The position numbers and the translations under genes were made by a program. From NCBI RefSeq assembly GCF_014649655.1, contig NZ_BMTL01000032.1:51366-115365 (forward strand): a DNA stretch of 64,000 nt, read 5' to 3'. Source of the DNA: Streptomyces humidus. Lineage in GTDB: Bacteria; Actinomycetota; Actinomycetes; Streptomycetales; Streptomycetaceae. The notes under the pieces were generated by a model. It made no database searches. It was given only the letters and a program-made list of their open reading frames with translations, and had not been told where the DNA came from. Positions 53,864 to 63,895 of this stretch are shown here, one piece after another (the stretch's first letter is position 1; each line of letters opens with the position of its first letter).

Positions 53864-54244
53864 GTGAGCGCCCCCTACCCCTGCCCGTGCTGCGGGCACC
53901 GCGTGCTGGGCACGATGCCCGGCTCGTACGAGATCTGCCCCATCTGCTTCTGGGAGGACGACGGGGTCCAGTTCCGCTGGCCGACCATGGCCGGAGGGGC
54001 GAACAAGGTCTCCCTGATCGAGGCCAAGCGCAACTATCAGGACTTCGGCGCATGCGACCAGCACGGCCGGCGGTACGTCCGTCCGCCGGCCGAGGACGAG
54101 CCGCTCGACCCCGCCTGGCGCCCCATCGACCTGACACGCGACTCCTTCGAGGACTGGGCAGCCGAGGACCGCGCCCCGTGGCCCGACGACCACTCGGTGC
54201 TCTGCTGGGGGCTGCCCACCTTCTGGCGGCGCGATCACCCATGA
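53864..54244 (+). CDS. CPCC-family cysteine-rich protein
   Basis: 126 residues. APYPCPCCGHRVLGTMPGSY and CPICFWEDDGVQ hold two Cys pairs that should bind one zinc ion; the rest is aromatic and acidic (WPTMAGGANKVSLIEAKRNY). CPCC-domain proteins are common in Streptomyces and have no assigned role. GTG start with AAGGAG upstream. Its stop overlaps the start of the next, truncated gene (ATGA). Confidence 0.8.
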   Translation: MSAPYPCPCCGHRVLGTMPGSYEICPICFWEDDGVQFRWPTMAGGANKVSLIEAKRNYQDFGACDQHGRRYVRPPAEDEPLDPAWRPIDLTRDSFEDWAAEDRAPWPDDHSVLCWGLPTFWRRDHP

Positions 54245-54412
54245 CCACTCACATCGAGAGACTCATCCAGCAACTCGACGACTCGACCGGCCCGTCGTAC
54301 AACGCCCGCGCAGAACTGATCGGCATCGGCTCCGACCCCATCCCCGCCCTTGTCGACGGACTGTCCTCCCTCGACGGCTTCGGGCAGCTGACCGCCATCG
54401 AGGTCTTCGAGT
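54241..54412 (+). pseudogene. HEAT-repeat protein, truncated after about 57 codons
   Basis: Begins MTTHIERLIQQLDDSTGPSY and continues through IGSDPIPALVDGLSSLDGFG and TAIEVFE, the normal N-terminus of a HEAT-repeat protein usually found next to CPCC genes. After TAIEVFE the HEAT pattern stops at about 54412 and unrelated sequence leading to the STAND gene begins. The frame stays open into the STAND gene but no longer looks like HEAT. The cut marks one edge of the defence module. Confidence 0.65.
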
Positions 54413-54502
54413 CTGCCCCTCAACTTTCCTACTCTGAGGCAGAATTACCGCTGCACGCTGCGACTGCGTCCAGCAGCACACCTGCACAGTCTTGGAGACG
54501 TC

Positions 54503-57500
54503 ATGCACGTGGGAAATCAGGCTCTGCTCGAACGCTTGGACCGTGGGCCGTGTTTCCTGCTGCTCGGCCAACGCTACCTGTCGATCGAGACCGGCTCCGA
54601 CCCCCTGGCTGGCCCACTGGCCAGGGCTCTGGGGGTCAATGAGCCTCAGCAGAGTGTTTACCGAGCGGTGCTCGGTCTCGCCCCAGGTCAGCGTCAGGCT
54701 GCGGCCAAGGCGCTGACCGAGGCCGGGCGTGCGCTGGTGCTACCGCCCCCTGTGCGGACCACTCTGGAGTTCCCCTGGAATGGGGTACTCTCCTCAGCCG
54801 TGGACCCGGCGTGGCGAGCGGGCCTGCAGCGTGAGTGGCGAACCATTCAGCAGATCGTCCCGCAGCGCGATCGGACCCGGGTCTCGCGCAATGCCTTCGA
54901 CGTCCAGGCGCTCATGCTCTTCGGCGGAGTGGACCAGCCCGCCGACGACCAGCCTCCCGCGACCAGACCCGAGCTGACCCGCCGCCGGGCGATCGCGGCC
55001 GAGGCGCTCGGCCGTGTGGTGTCCGACGCTCTCACCCCCAGAGGGCTTCTGGTGATCGAGGGCTGGGGTCTCGACGACTGGCTCACCCCCGAAACGCTGT
55101 ACGCACAGATCTGCGACGCCGTGCCGGGCCAGGTGCACCTGTTCTCGGCCACCGACGAGATCGTCGCGGACGACCACATCCAGGAGGCCATCGATCTTCA
55201 GGTTCTCGTCCCGCACCGGGAATCCTTCGCGTCGGTCGTGGTCGAGGCCCGCAGTACGGGCCGACTGAGCGAGGAACGTCCGGCGACGGCACTCACCCGG
55301 GCCCTGCGCATAGGTGACCGGCTCCTGACGATGGACCGGAGCCGGTGGCAGCGCATCCTGCCGCACGCCCGTCCCATGGACGTCGACCTGCTCGACGATC
55401 CGCCCGCCGAATCGTCCGAGCGCCGATACCAGAAGTTTCGGGAGTTCCTCGGCACGAGCGACGGCTCCCCGGCGTGGTGGGCCCATGCCCGGGGGCTGTC
55501 GTTCGAGCGGTCCTTCGAGCAGGCTCTTTCGGACCTCGTGGAGCAGTCCGCCGGCGCCCGGGAGCAGAGGGGCCCGCTCCTGGTCGTCGGACAGTCCGGC
55601 ACGGGCAAGAGCGTCGCGCTGGCCCGGCTGGCCTTCCAGACCGCACGCAGCGGACGACGCGTCGTACTGCACATCCCCAGGCGCTCGACCCGACCTGAGT
55701 ACGAGGCACTCGACGACTTCTGTCTCTGGGCCGAGGAACAGGCGGGCGGTAACACTCTGATCGTCTGGGACGGCATGATCGAGCCGCAGGAGTATCAACG
55801 GCTCTTCGACTATCTGCGCAGCCGCGGCCGGAAGGTCGTCGTCGTGGGCAGCTGCTACTGGGACGCGGACCTCTTCGCCGGCCCCCACAAGCGCAGACAG
55901 CGGCCCTCTGGGAAGTCCTCGCCAGCCAACTCCCGTTACGTACCCGGGCGGGACTTCATCCAGGCCCCCGCGACACTCGCTGGCAAGGAGCTGCAGCGCT
56001 TCCTGCGCTACCTGGGGGATTTCGACGTCCGGCTCAAGCCCGGTGACGAGCAGGCCGTATCGCGCGACGGGTCGTTCCTCGCGGCACTGTACCGGCTGCT
56101 GCCCGAGGTGCACGGCTCGCTGTCCAGCGGGCTGGCCCTGGAGCTGCGCCGGTCGGAACATCTGCTCAACACGGCCGCGCGCACCCGTATGGACTTCCGG
56201 GCGAACAGCGCCATGGCGGACGCACTCGAAAGAGCCGGACTGCTGCACGGTCTGGAGGTGGTTCTGGACCACAACGGCGACACCCTGGCCTCCGCGGAGA
56301 ACGACCCCTACGAACGGCTGCTGGGCCTAGTTCTGCTGATTCACAGTCACGGTCTTCGCATGCCTCTCGAGTTGGCCCTGCGGACCATCGGCCGCGACGG
56401 TGTACGCAACCTCCCCGACCTGCTCAGCGGCATAGACATCATCCGCTGGGACGAGGACGAAGTTGGCAACTATACCCTCGGCGGCCGCAACCAGCTGGAG
56501 GCCCGGCTGCTGACGCAGGCAAGGGGCTCGGGAAAGGGGCGGGAGGCATCCCAGATCGCCGAGGTCCTCGAACTCGTACGCCCCGACGCACGGGCACGGG
56601 GCGGCGGCCCCGAGATCGACTTCGCCCTTGAACTACTGACCCGCATCGGACCGCAGAGTGACCGCGACCAGCGCCTCTACGGGGCGCACTACCTCGAATT
56701 CGCCGACTCCGTCGCGGAACTGTGCATGCGCGTGGCCGACCCGGTGGTCCACGCCAGACTCACACACAAGGAAGTCAATCTGCGCCGGGAGTGGGCGGTT
56801 CGGGACCAGCGCCGGGAGGGTACCGACCCCGACATGCGCATGGCCGCTCTGGAGGCGGCTCAGGAAGCCGTCGACGAGGTTCTCCGCTCGGCAGAGGACG
56901 TGGGCCTGAGACCGCAGATCAGACTCAACCTCTACGTCGAGCAGGCCAGTGTGCGCGGCTCGCAGCTGTACGAACTTCTGCACTCGGACTCGGACGGCCG
57001 GCTGCCCTCTTCCCCGCCCTCCGAGGCGTACATCACCGACGAACTACAGGCCATTCAGCGAAGCGTGCAGTCCGCGCTGTCCTGTGAGGGGACGAACTAC
57101 TACCCGGTCGACGTCCTGTGCTGGGTGTGCCTGAACACGCTCAAGGCTGGCGTCCTGTCCGACGAAGCCTCCGCCACCCTGCTCGGAAACTGTCTGTCGA
57201 TGCTGACGGCGATCGACCCGGACACGCTCGACCCACGCCAGGCGGCCCGCTACCACAGCAAGTTCGAGGAGATCGCGACCCTGGCCGGGGACACGGTGCT
57301 GGCCGAACAGCAGCTCAAGAAGCTCGAAGCGTACGACGAGCCACTGGCCGCCTTCTTCTACGCCCTCAAGGTGAGCGGCTTCCTGCAGAAGAACCCCCAG
57401 CAGGAGAGTGCCCGGCGGGCGCTGGAGCATCTCCGCGAGCGGCCGGACCGGCTCCAGGACGAGAGGTGCATCCGTCTCGCGGTGGATCTGCTGTGGTTCG

Positions 57501-58045
57501 CACGGACGGGCGAGCGGTTCATGTCCGGCGAGCGCCAGACTCTGCCTCTGGACGGCGCGGCCTGGCAGGAATGCCTGGATCTCACCGAACTGGCGACGAT
57601 GCACGACGTGGTGAACTCACTACGCGTAATGTTCATGCGGGCGCTGGCCTTGTTCCACCTGGGCAGGGTCGAACACGCGCTGGACGCCTTCCGGGAGTTG
57701 GACCGCCTGTCCTTCGAACAGCGCGACCGCAGGCGTGTCATCAACGTCTACGTGGCGAGTTCCGAGGACGGCATGCCCAGAGTGTTCCGCGCCCGGGTGC
57801 TGCGGGTGGACTCGGACTCCCGGAGCGGTCGCTGCTGGGTCGAGGACTACCAGCGGGAGTTTCCCTTCGACCCGGTCAATTTCGGTGCGGACCAGGCGAT
57901 CGTCGGCCGGACGTTCGACGCCTACGTGGTGTTCAACATGCGTGGCCCCTGGCTCGAGCCCCCACGGGAGCCCGGAGAACGGCGCGGCCCCACGCTTCTC
58001 GGTCCCGCCGGGGAGCGTCACCACGAGGCGAGGGGGGTCCAGTGA
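54503..58045 (+). CDS. SIR2-like/STAND NTPase, putative anti-phage protein (Avs-like architecture)
   Basis: 1180 residues. N-terminal 1-240 resembles a degenerate SIR2 fold: CFLLLGQRYLS where the GAGxS loop would be, FPWNGVLSSAVD at 90-101 where SIR2 proteins have the TTNYD strand, and LLVIEGWGLDDW later. The NTPase has Walker A GQSGTGKS (363-370) and Walker B TLIVWDG (Asp423). The rest is helical repeats, likely a sensor, with a C-terminal beta segment (RARVLRVDSDSRSGRCWVED). STAND proteins with SIR2 effectors detect phage proteins and deplete NAD. The catalytic SIR2 residues are not all recognisable. ATG with GGAG upstream. Confidence 0.75.
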   Translation: MHVGNQALLERLDRGPCFLLLGQRYLSIETGSDPLAGPLARALGVNEPQQSVYRAVLGLAPGQRQAAAKALTEAGRALVLPPPVRTTLEFPWNGVLSSAVDPAWRAGLQREWRTIQQIVPQRDRTRVSRNAFDVQALMLFGGVDQPADDQPPATRPELTRRRAIAAEALGRVVSDALTPRGLLVIEGWGLDDWLTPETLYAQICDAVPGQVHLFSATDEIVADDHIQEAIDLQVLVPHRESFASVVVEARSTGRLSEERPATALTRALRIGDRLLTMDRSRWQRILPHARPMDVDLLDDPPAESSERRYQKFREFLGTSDGSPAWWAHARGLSFERSFEQALSDLVEQSAGAREQRGPLLVVGQSGTGKSVALARLAFQTARSGRRVVLHIPRRSTRPEYEALDDFCLWAEEQAGGNTLIVWDGMIEPQEYQRLFDYLRSRGRKVVVVGSCYWDADLFAGPHKRRQRPSGKSSPANSRYVPGRDFIQAPATLAGKELQRFLRYLGDFDVRLKPGDEQAVSRDGSFLAALYRLLPEVHGSLSSGLALELRRSEHLLNTAARTRMDFRANSAMADALERAGLLHGLEVVLDHNGDTLASAENDPYERLLGLVLLIHSHGLRMPLELALRTIGRDGVRNLPDLLSGIDIIRWDEDEVGNYTLGGRNQLEARLLTQARGSGKGREASQIAEVLELVRPDARARGGGPEIDFALELLTRIGPQSDRDQRLYGAHYLEFADSVAELCMRVADPVVHARLTHKEVNLRREWAVRDQRREGTDPDMRMAALEAAQEAVDEVLRSAEDVGLRPQIRLNLYVEQASVRGSQLYELLHSDSDGRLPSSPPSEAYITDELQAIQRSVQSALSCEGTNYYPVDVLCWVCLNTLKAGVLSDEASATLLGNCLSMLTAIDPDTLDPRQAARYHSKFEEIATLAGDTVLAEQQLKKLEAYDEPLAAFFYALKVSGFLQKNPQQESARRALEHLRERPDRLQDERCIRLAVDLLWFARTGERFMSGERQTLPLDGAAWQECLDLTELATMHDVVNSLRVMFMRALALFHLGRVEHALDAFRELDRLSFEQRDRRRVINVYVASSEDGMPRVFRARVLRVDSDSRSGRCWVEDYQREFPFDPVNFGADQAIVGRTFDAYVVFNMRGPWLEPPREPGERRGPTLLGPAGERHHEARGVQ

Positions 58046-58974
58046 CGACGCCACCTGCCGTTGCGCCGGAGGCCGCCTGGAACCGGATGACCCGGTTGCA
58101 CATGGATCTGGACCGGCTGACCCGCCGTCTCCTCGAACGGCAAGCAGGCATGGACGTCAGCCTCCCGCCGCCGGACTTCTCTCATCCACAGACTGCGTTC
58201 TTCGCCACGACCGTCTGGACGAGTGCGTGGTACAAGGAAGCATGGTCGGTGAGCCACGGCTGGCTGGAATCCCAGGCGAAGGCTCTGGGGCACACGGTGC
58301 CCGACGCGAAGTTTGTCCATGTGCTGGGGCGGCTGCGTACCTTCCTCGTCCACCACGTCGACCGAAGTCGACCCAAGGACGAGAAGACGGAGAAGACCTG
58401 CGTCGAGTGGTTCGAGGCAGCGTGCGGATCGGCAGTACCGCACGCTGCCGACGAGTGGCACGAGTGTCTGGCACGATTGCTCGCTCAGAATGAGGCGCAC
58501 ACTCAGTTCGTCTTCGACACCGCCAAGTCGGTGGAACGGAGCGCCAATCGGGACACTCTTGTCGACCAGTGGCGCTCGGTTCTCGAGCGACGGGACTATC
58601 CGAGATACCAGCGCAGCCTCCAGGAGGCTGCCGGCGATCTGGGGCTTGAACGGCTCGATGACCGGCAGCTCAATGGCATCCACGACCAGTACCGGGCCCG
58701 CTGGGAGAAGGCGATCTCCCAGCTGCCGCACGAAGCTGATTTCACTAGTGCCATGCGGCTCATGGCCGAGTGGGCCCTCCTCGCCGACACTGGTAGATCA
58801 CTTGCCGTGGGCGCGGCCGGTGTAATACGCACGCTCGGTCTGCCACCGGGGGTGAAGGTGGCTCAGGCACTGCGGCTCGCTCAGTTGCTCCACGAGATCC
58901 ACCCGGACGACACCACCGACGAGCTGCTGCGCCGCCTGTCCTGGCACTGGAAGGGGTTGTTCACTCCCATGTGA
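58042..58974 (+). CDS. Unknown protein coupled to the STAND NTPase
   Basis: 310 residues, not recognised. GTG overlapping the STAND stop by 4 bp (GTGA). Nearly all helical, rich in Trp, His and charged residues; FATTVWTSAWYKEAWSVSHG and AALLADTGRSL-like segments; a fairly hydrophobic stretch (AVGAAGVIRTLGLPPGVKVAQ) lies near 265. No signal peptide and no nuclease motif was seen. The tight coupling implies it works with the STAND protein as a second effector, adaptor or regulator. Confidence 0.7.
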   Translation: MTTPPAVAPEAAWNRMTRLHMDLDRLTRRLLERQAGMDVSLPPPDFSHPQTAFFATTVWTSAWYKEAWSVSHGWLESQAKALGHTVPDAKFVHVLGRLRTFLVHHVDRSRPKDEKTEKTCVEWFEAACGSAVPHAADEWHECLARLLAQNEAHTQFVFDTAKSVERSANRDTLVDQWRSVLERRDYPRYQRSLQEAAGDLGLERLDDRQLNGIHDQYRARWEKAISQLPHEADFTSAMRLMAEWALLADTGRSLAVGAAGVIRTLGLPPGVKVAQALRLAQLLHEIHPDDTTDELLRRLSWHWKGLFTPM

Positions 58975-59018
58975 GCCTCTCCACGCCAGCCGCCCATCTT
59001 CTGTGCCGGGATTAAGGC

Positions 59019-59516
59019 TCAGACCCATCCGCTAAGAGAAACGAGGTGTCCGCCAGACAAGTACTGACGGAGAGCGCTGGCTGTGGTGTCCACGAACGCT
59101 TGGGGGATGGCGTCGGCGTCGACCCAGCGAACCTGGGAGTGCTTGCGGGGTTCGCGGTTTTCGGGTTCGCCGGTCCAGTCGTGGGCGGCGAAGACGACCG
59201 TGAGGAAGCCGTTGGGGGCTTCGACGCCCCAGGCACCGTGGATGATGTGGGCGACCTTGAGGGACTCGGGCTTCACGGTGAGGCCCGTCTCCTCGTAAAG
59301 CTCGCGCACCGCAGTTTCGGTGATGGGTTCGCCTGGCTCGCTCTTGCCGACGGGGAGGTCCCACAGTCCCTGAGCGAACTTCGCGTTCTCGCTGCGCTGG
59401 AGGAGGACGACGCGGTTGGTGGCCTTGTCGTGGACGATGACGGCCGCGACCAGCAGGGTCATCGATTCGAGCGCCGGCTTGAGGGCCTTGGGCTGGTCGT
59501 CGGTCTGCTGGGTCAC
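59019..59516 (-). CDS. Nudix hydrolase
   Basis: 165 residues. Nudix box VGKSEPGEPITETAVRELYE followed by ETGL, with REXXEE complete (RELYEET). LLVAAVIVHDKATNRVVLLQ is the first strand. ATP-, NAD- or nucleotide-diphosphate-cleaving activity is possible. GTG at 59516 with AAGGGA upstream. It is the first gene after the defence module and on the opposite strand. Confidence 0.85.
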   Translation of the reverse strand: MTQQTDDQPKALKPALESMTLLVAAVIVHDKATNRVVLLQRSENAKFAQGLWDLPVGKSEPGEPITETAVRELYEETGLTVKPESLKVAHIIHGAWGVEAPNGFLTVVFAAHDWTGEPENREPRKHSQVRWVDADAIPQAFVDTTASALRQYLSGGHLVSLSGWV

Positions 59517-59550
59517 GGTGTTCCCTTCGTCGGGCGGGTTGTTGGGCATG

Positions 59551-60618
59551 TTAGGCGAGGGCCTCGCGGGTGCGGCGGGCGAGATCGGCGGCACCGGGCA
59601 CCCTGCGCCGCTGGTAGACCGCGAGCGTGGAGCGGATTGAGGTGATTGCCTTACGGGTCCGGTCGGAGGTCATGCCCGCCATGAGGACCAGGGCCTGGGT
59701 CCAGGCGGCAACCGCCTCGTCGGCGCGGGCCTGAGCGGCGAGGCTGTCGCCGAGATCTGCGTAGGTGAGGGCGTGGACGCGCTTGTACTTCTCGGGGTCC
59801 CAGCGGGTGAGGGCGTCGCGGTGCTGCTGTTCGGTGCCGATGTGGTCGGCAAGGTCGGTCAGGGTACGGGCGGTGTGGCTTGCCACAGTGCCGGCGGCGG
59901 GTCCGCTGACGCGGGAGTAGCTGGGCTGGGGGCCGTCGTCCCGTAGGAGTGCGTCCTCGGCAGCGAGCAGGGCGCGTGCGGCCGACGGGTTCTCGTCGGT
60001 GGCGGCGTAGGCGCGGGCGTGGGTGATGTGGAGGAGGGCCTCGGTCTGGCCGTCGACGTGGCCGAGACCCGTGCGTAGGGCGCCTTCGACGAGGTCGACG
60101 CAGTGGTGGGGCTGTTTGAGGCTCAGGGCTTGGTGGGCGAGGGCGCGCATCATCCAGGCGGCGTGGCCATGGGGGTCGGCTTCGCAGGCGAGCTTGAAGC
60201 CGACCTGGTAGTAGCGCTGGGTGGCGCCTTCCTGGCCGAGGTCGTGGTGCTTCCACCCTGCGAGGTAGGCGAGTTCGGCGACGGCGCCGAAGGCGGCCCG
60301 ACGTAAGGCTTCGCTGGGGAAGCGTCCGCGCAGCATGGGGGCGGCTGTGTCGGCGAGGTACGCGGTGACGGTGGTCAGGCCGTGCCCGCCGCCGAGGCGC
60401 TCGTCGGCCGCACTGAAGGCCGCGGTGATCTGCCGTACGACTTCCACGTCCTCCATGCCGACCAGGGACGTGCCGGTGCGGGCGCGGAGCATGCGGGTGG
60501 TGGCTTCGTGGTCGTATCCGAGCGGCATAGCGACGCCGGCGGTGGTGAAGGCTGCGATGGCGAGGAAGCGGCGGTGCTCGACGTCGGCCCGGCCGGCGAC
60601 ATTGAGGACGGCGGCCAC
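59551..60618 (-). pseudogene. TPR part of an XRE-type regulator, 5' truncated
   Basis: About 355 codons from a GTG at 60618 matching the C-terminal, ligand-binding TPR-like part of long Streptomyces XRE regulators (LAYLAGWKHHDLGQEGATQR, MRALAHQALSLKQPHHCVDL). The N-terminal helix-turn-helix part is missing; the sequence begins near VLNVAGRADVEHRRFL right beside the integrase start. It looks cut by a rearrangement. It may still be translated, but could not bind DNA by the usual domain. Confidence 0.65.
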
Positions 60619-60648
60619 TACTGACAACCGACACGAAGGAGAGGCCAC

Positions 60649-61765
60649 TTGGCCAACAGTCAGAAGCGCCCCAACGGCAAATGGCGTGCTCGCTACCGCG
60701 ACCTCGACGGCAAGGAGCACGCGCGCCACTTCGACCGCAAGGTCGACGCAACGGTGGATCGACGAGGTCACGGCTAGCCTGGTCACCGGTCAGTATGTCG
60801 ACCCGCGATCGGCGAAGAAGCCCTTCAAGGAGTACGCGGAGGAGTGGCGAGCCATCCAGCCCCACCGGCCTTCCACGGCCAAGGCGGTGGCCCAGCACCT
60901 GCGCTGCTACGTCTACCCGGCCTGGGAGAAGCGGGCACTCGGCGCCATCAAGCCCGGTGACGTACAGAGCTGGATCACCAGCCTGACGACCACCCACAAG
61001 CTCGCCGCGAGCACGTCCCGCACCGTCTTCAACACGGTCAACGCCGTCTTTCGCGCGGCGGTCCGCGACCGCATGATCCCCCACAACCCCTGCACCGACG
61101 CGAAGCTGCCCTCAGTGCCCCGGAAGAAGGTGGTACCGCTCGCGGTCGAGCAGGTGCGGACGCTGGCCGAGGAGATACCCCGGCGCTACAAGGGCCTGGT
61201 CCTGCTGGGCGCTTCCACAGGGCTCCGCCCCGGCGAGCTCTTCGGCCTCCAGCTCCGGCACGTAGATCTGCTGCACGCGACCGTCTCGGTCGAACAGCAG
61301 ATCCAGCAGACCGCCAAGCACGGCGTGTACGTCGGCCCGCCCAAGACCGCCCGCTCGCACCGCACGGTCCCGCTCCCCCGCATGGCGGTGGATGCGATGA
61401 AGGCCCACCTGCGGGACTTCCCCGCCGATGGGCCCGAGGGCTGGATCTTCACGGCGCCTCAGGGCGGACCCGTGGTCTACACGCACTTCATGGACGGGTC
61501 CTGGCGGCCCGCCTGCGCGAAGGCCGGCATACCAAAGGGCACCGGACCCCACGCCCTCCGGCACCACTACGCCAGCCTGCTGATCAAGCACGGCGAGTCC
61601 GTGAAGACGGTCTCCGAGCGCCTCGGCCACACCAACGCGGCCATGACGCTGAACATTTACACCCATCTGTGGCCCGACTCCGAGGAGCGGACCCGGGCCG
61701 CCGTCGACAAGGCGTACGCGGACCAGTCGGCCGATGCCCAGCCACAGGTCGACGAAGCGGCGTAA
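60649..61765 (+). pseudogene. Tyrosine-family integrase, inactivated by frameshift
   Basis: TTG at 60649 (GGAG upstream) starts MANSQKRPNGKWRARYRDLD, the normal N-terminus. At about 60748 two bases are missing (GACGCAACGG where GACGC-GCAACGG is expected), shifting to the frame of QRWIDEVTASLVTGQYVDPR. The rest is intact: core-binding domain, then catalytic residues in ASTGLRPGELFGLQ (Arg), HALRHHYAS (His-x-x-Arg), GHTNAAMTLNIYTH (Gly-His and Tyr). It lies beside the ychF att as usual for integrative elements. Confidence 0.75.
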
Positions 61766-61788
61766 CCGCTCCCCCGCGTGCCGGACTC

Positions 61789-61817
61789 ATCCAGCACGCT
61801 GCGGACTCTGCGCGGAC
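61789..61817. repeat. Short arm-type repeats near the right end
   Basis: ATCCAGCAC at 61789-61797 and TGCGGACT at 61800-61807, followed by TGCGCGGAC at 61809-61817. These are the motifs seen inside the left end and in the small adjacent segment. Confidence 0.4.
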
Positions 61818-61836
61818 CGCAAAGGCCGCCCAACCC

Positions 61837-61853
61837 GCTCCGCCGCAGGTCAG
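61837..61853. repeat. Right terminal inverted repeat
   Basis: GCTCCGCCGCAGGTCAG, the exact reverse complement of the left copy at 53691-53707. It ends 22 bases before the right att core. Confidence 0.7.
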
Positions 61854-61873
61854 ACGGCCTTTCGCCACACGTG

Positions 61874-62962
<1,089 letters not shown>

Positions 62963-63158
62963 GTTGCGACTTCCCGTGGTGAGAGGGCCAAAGGGCCCGT
63001 TCCCGGAGTGAGAGGGCCAGGGCCAGAGGGCTGACCGGTCCCCCAGTTTACGGCGTGGCCGGTCCCGGCCCGGCGGCCCTGTCGAACGGATGGCCAAGCA
63101 TCGCCGCACGGCGTGTCCGACACCCGATTCAGCACATAAACCGACCTAGGTTGGTCCG

Positions 63159-63770
63159 GTGGAGCAACACAGGACGCGCGCCCCGAACCAGGGCACCCCG
63201 AACCAAAGCACCCCGAACCAAGGCACCCGGTCCGGCGGGCAGCCTCTGCCGCCCCAGGCCGACCGGGAGGGAAAGCGCAGACCGCCGCGTCCGGCGACGA
63301 GGCCCACACCCCCCGCCGGGCGGCGGCCGGCTCCGATGGCTCCGGCGCCCCCGGTCGGGCCGGAGACCCGGCGGCGGCTGCCGAACCCGCGGCTCACCGG
63401 CTTGGGCGGGGGACTGTTCAGCGGGGCGCTGATGTTCGTGCTCGGATGCCTGGACCAGCTGCTGTTCGGGGCCTCGCTGACGGTGTACGGCGTCCTGTTC
63501 CTGCCGGTGTGCGTGCTCACCGGCCTCTGGGTGCGCGGGGCCGAGCTGCTCGCCGCCCCGGTGGTCGTGCCGATCGCGTTCGCGGTCGGGCTGCTGCCCG
63601 TGGCCAAGGGCGGCGACGGGGCCGGGGAGCGGCTGGCGGGGCTGGTCACGGCGCTGGCCACGCAGGTCGGCTGGCTGTACGGGGGCACCCTGCTGGCCGG
63701 ACTGATCATCCTGGTTCGTGGTCTGCACCGAGCAGCTGCCCGTCGCCGGGCCGAGGCGTCACGCCACTGA
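63159..63770 (+). CDS. DUF6542-type membrane protein
   Basis: 203 residues. A disordered N-terminus of about 85 residues with NQGTPNQSTPNQGT-type repeats and Pro-rich sequence, then four membrane segments (LFSGALMFVLGCLDQLLFG, GVLFLPVCVLTGLW, LLAAPVVVPIAFAVGLLPV, VGWLYGGTLLAGLIILVR). It lies beside ychF, as in other Streptomyces (from memory, this is the DUF6542 family). GTG start only about 7 nt after a possible TAGGTT -10 box, so the message may be leaderless. Function unknown. Confidence 0.75.
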   Translation: MEQHRTRAPNQGTPNQSTPNQGTRSGGQPLPPQADREGKRRPPRPATRPTPPAGRRPAPMAPAPPVGPETRRRLPNPRLTGLGGGLFSGALMFVLGCLDQLLFGASLTVYGVLFLPVCVLTGLWVRGAELLAAPVVVPIAFAVGLLPVAKGGDGAGERLAGLVTALATQVGWLYGGTLLAGLIILVRGLHRAAARRRAEASRH

Positions 63771-63895
63771 CCGCCGCTGACCGCCGCACGGGGCCGCGGG
63801 CCCGCAGAAGAGCGCTTCAGCCGCGGGCCTCAAGCGCCGTAGGCCGAGAGCCGGAGAGCACAAGGACCCGAGGGCAGAGACGCCGGAGGCGCGAG

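Noticed and set aside
53740..54642. 300-codon frame running across the CPCC and HEAT region
   Set aside because: It joins an off-frame reading of the CPCC gene to the HEAT fragment; the true starts are the GTG at 53864 and the ATG at 54241.
54503..58045. STAND protein as a transcription regulator of the AfsR type
   Set aside because: No DNA-binding domain at the N-terminus; that region looks SIR2-like and the gene lies in a mobile element with an unknown coupled partner.
53691..61853. 17-bp inverted repeats as ends of a DDE transposon
   Set aside because: No transposase gene, and the repeats lie inside a longer direct repeat that matches an integrase att site; kept as element ends but not as a transposon.
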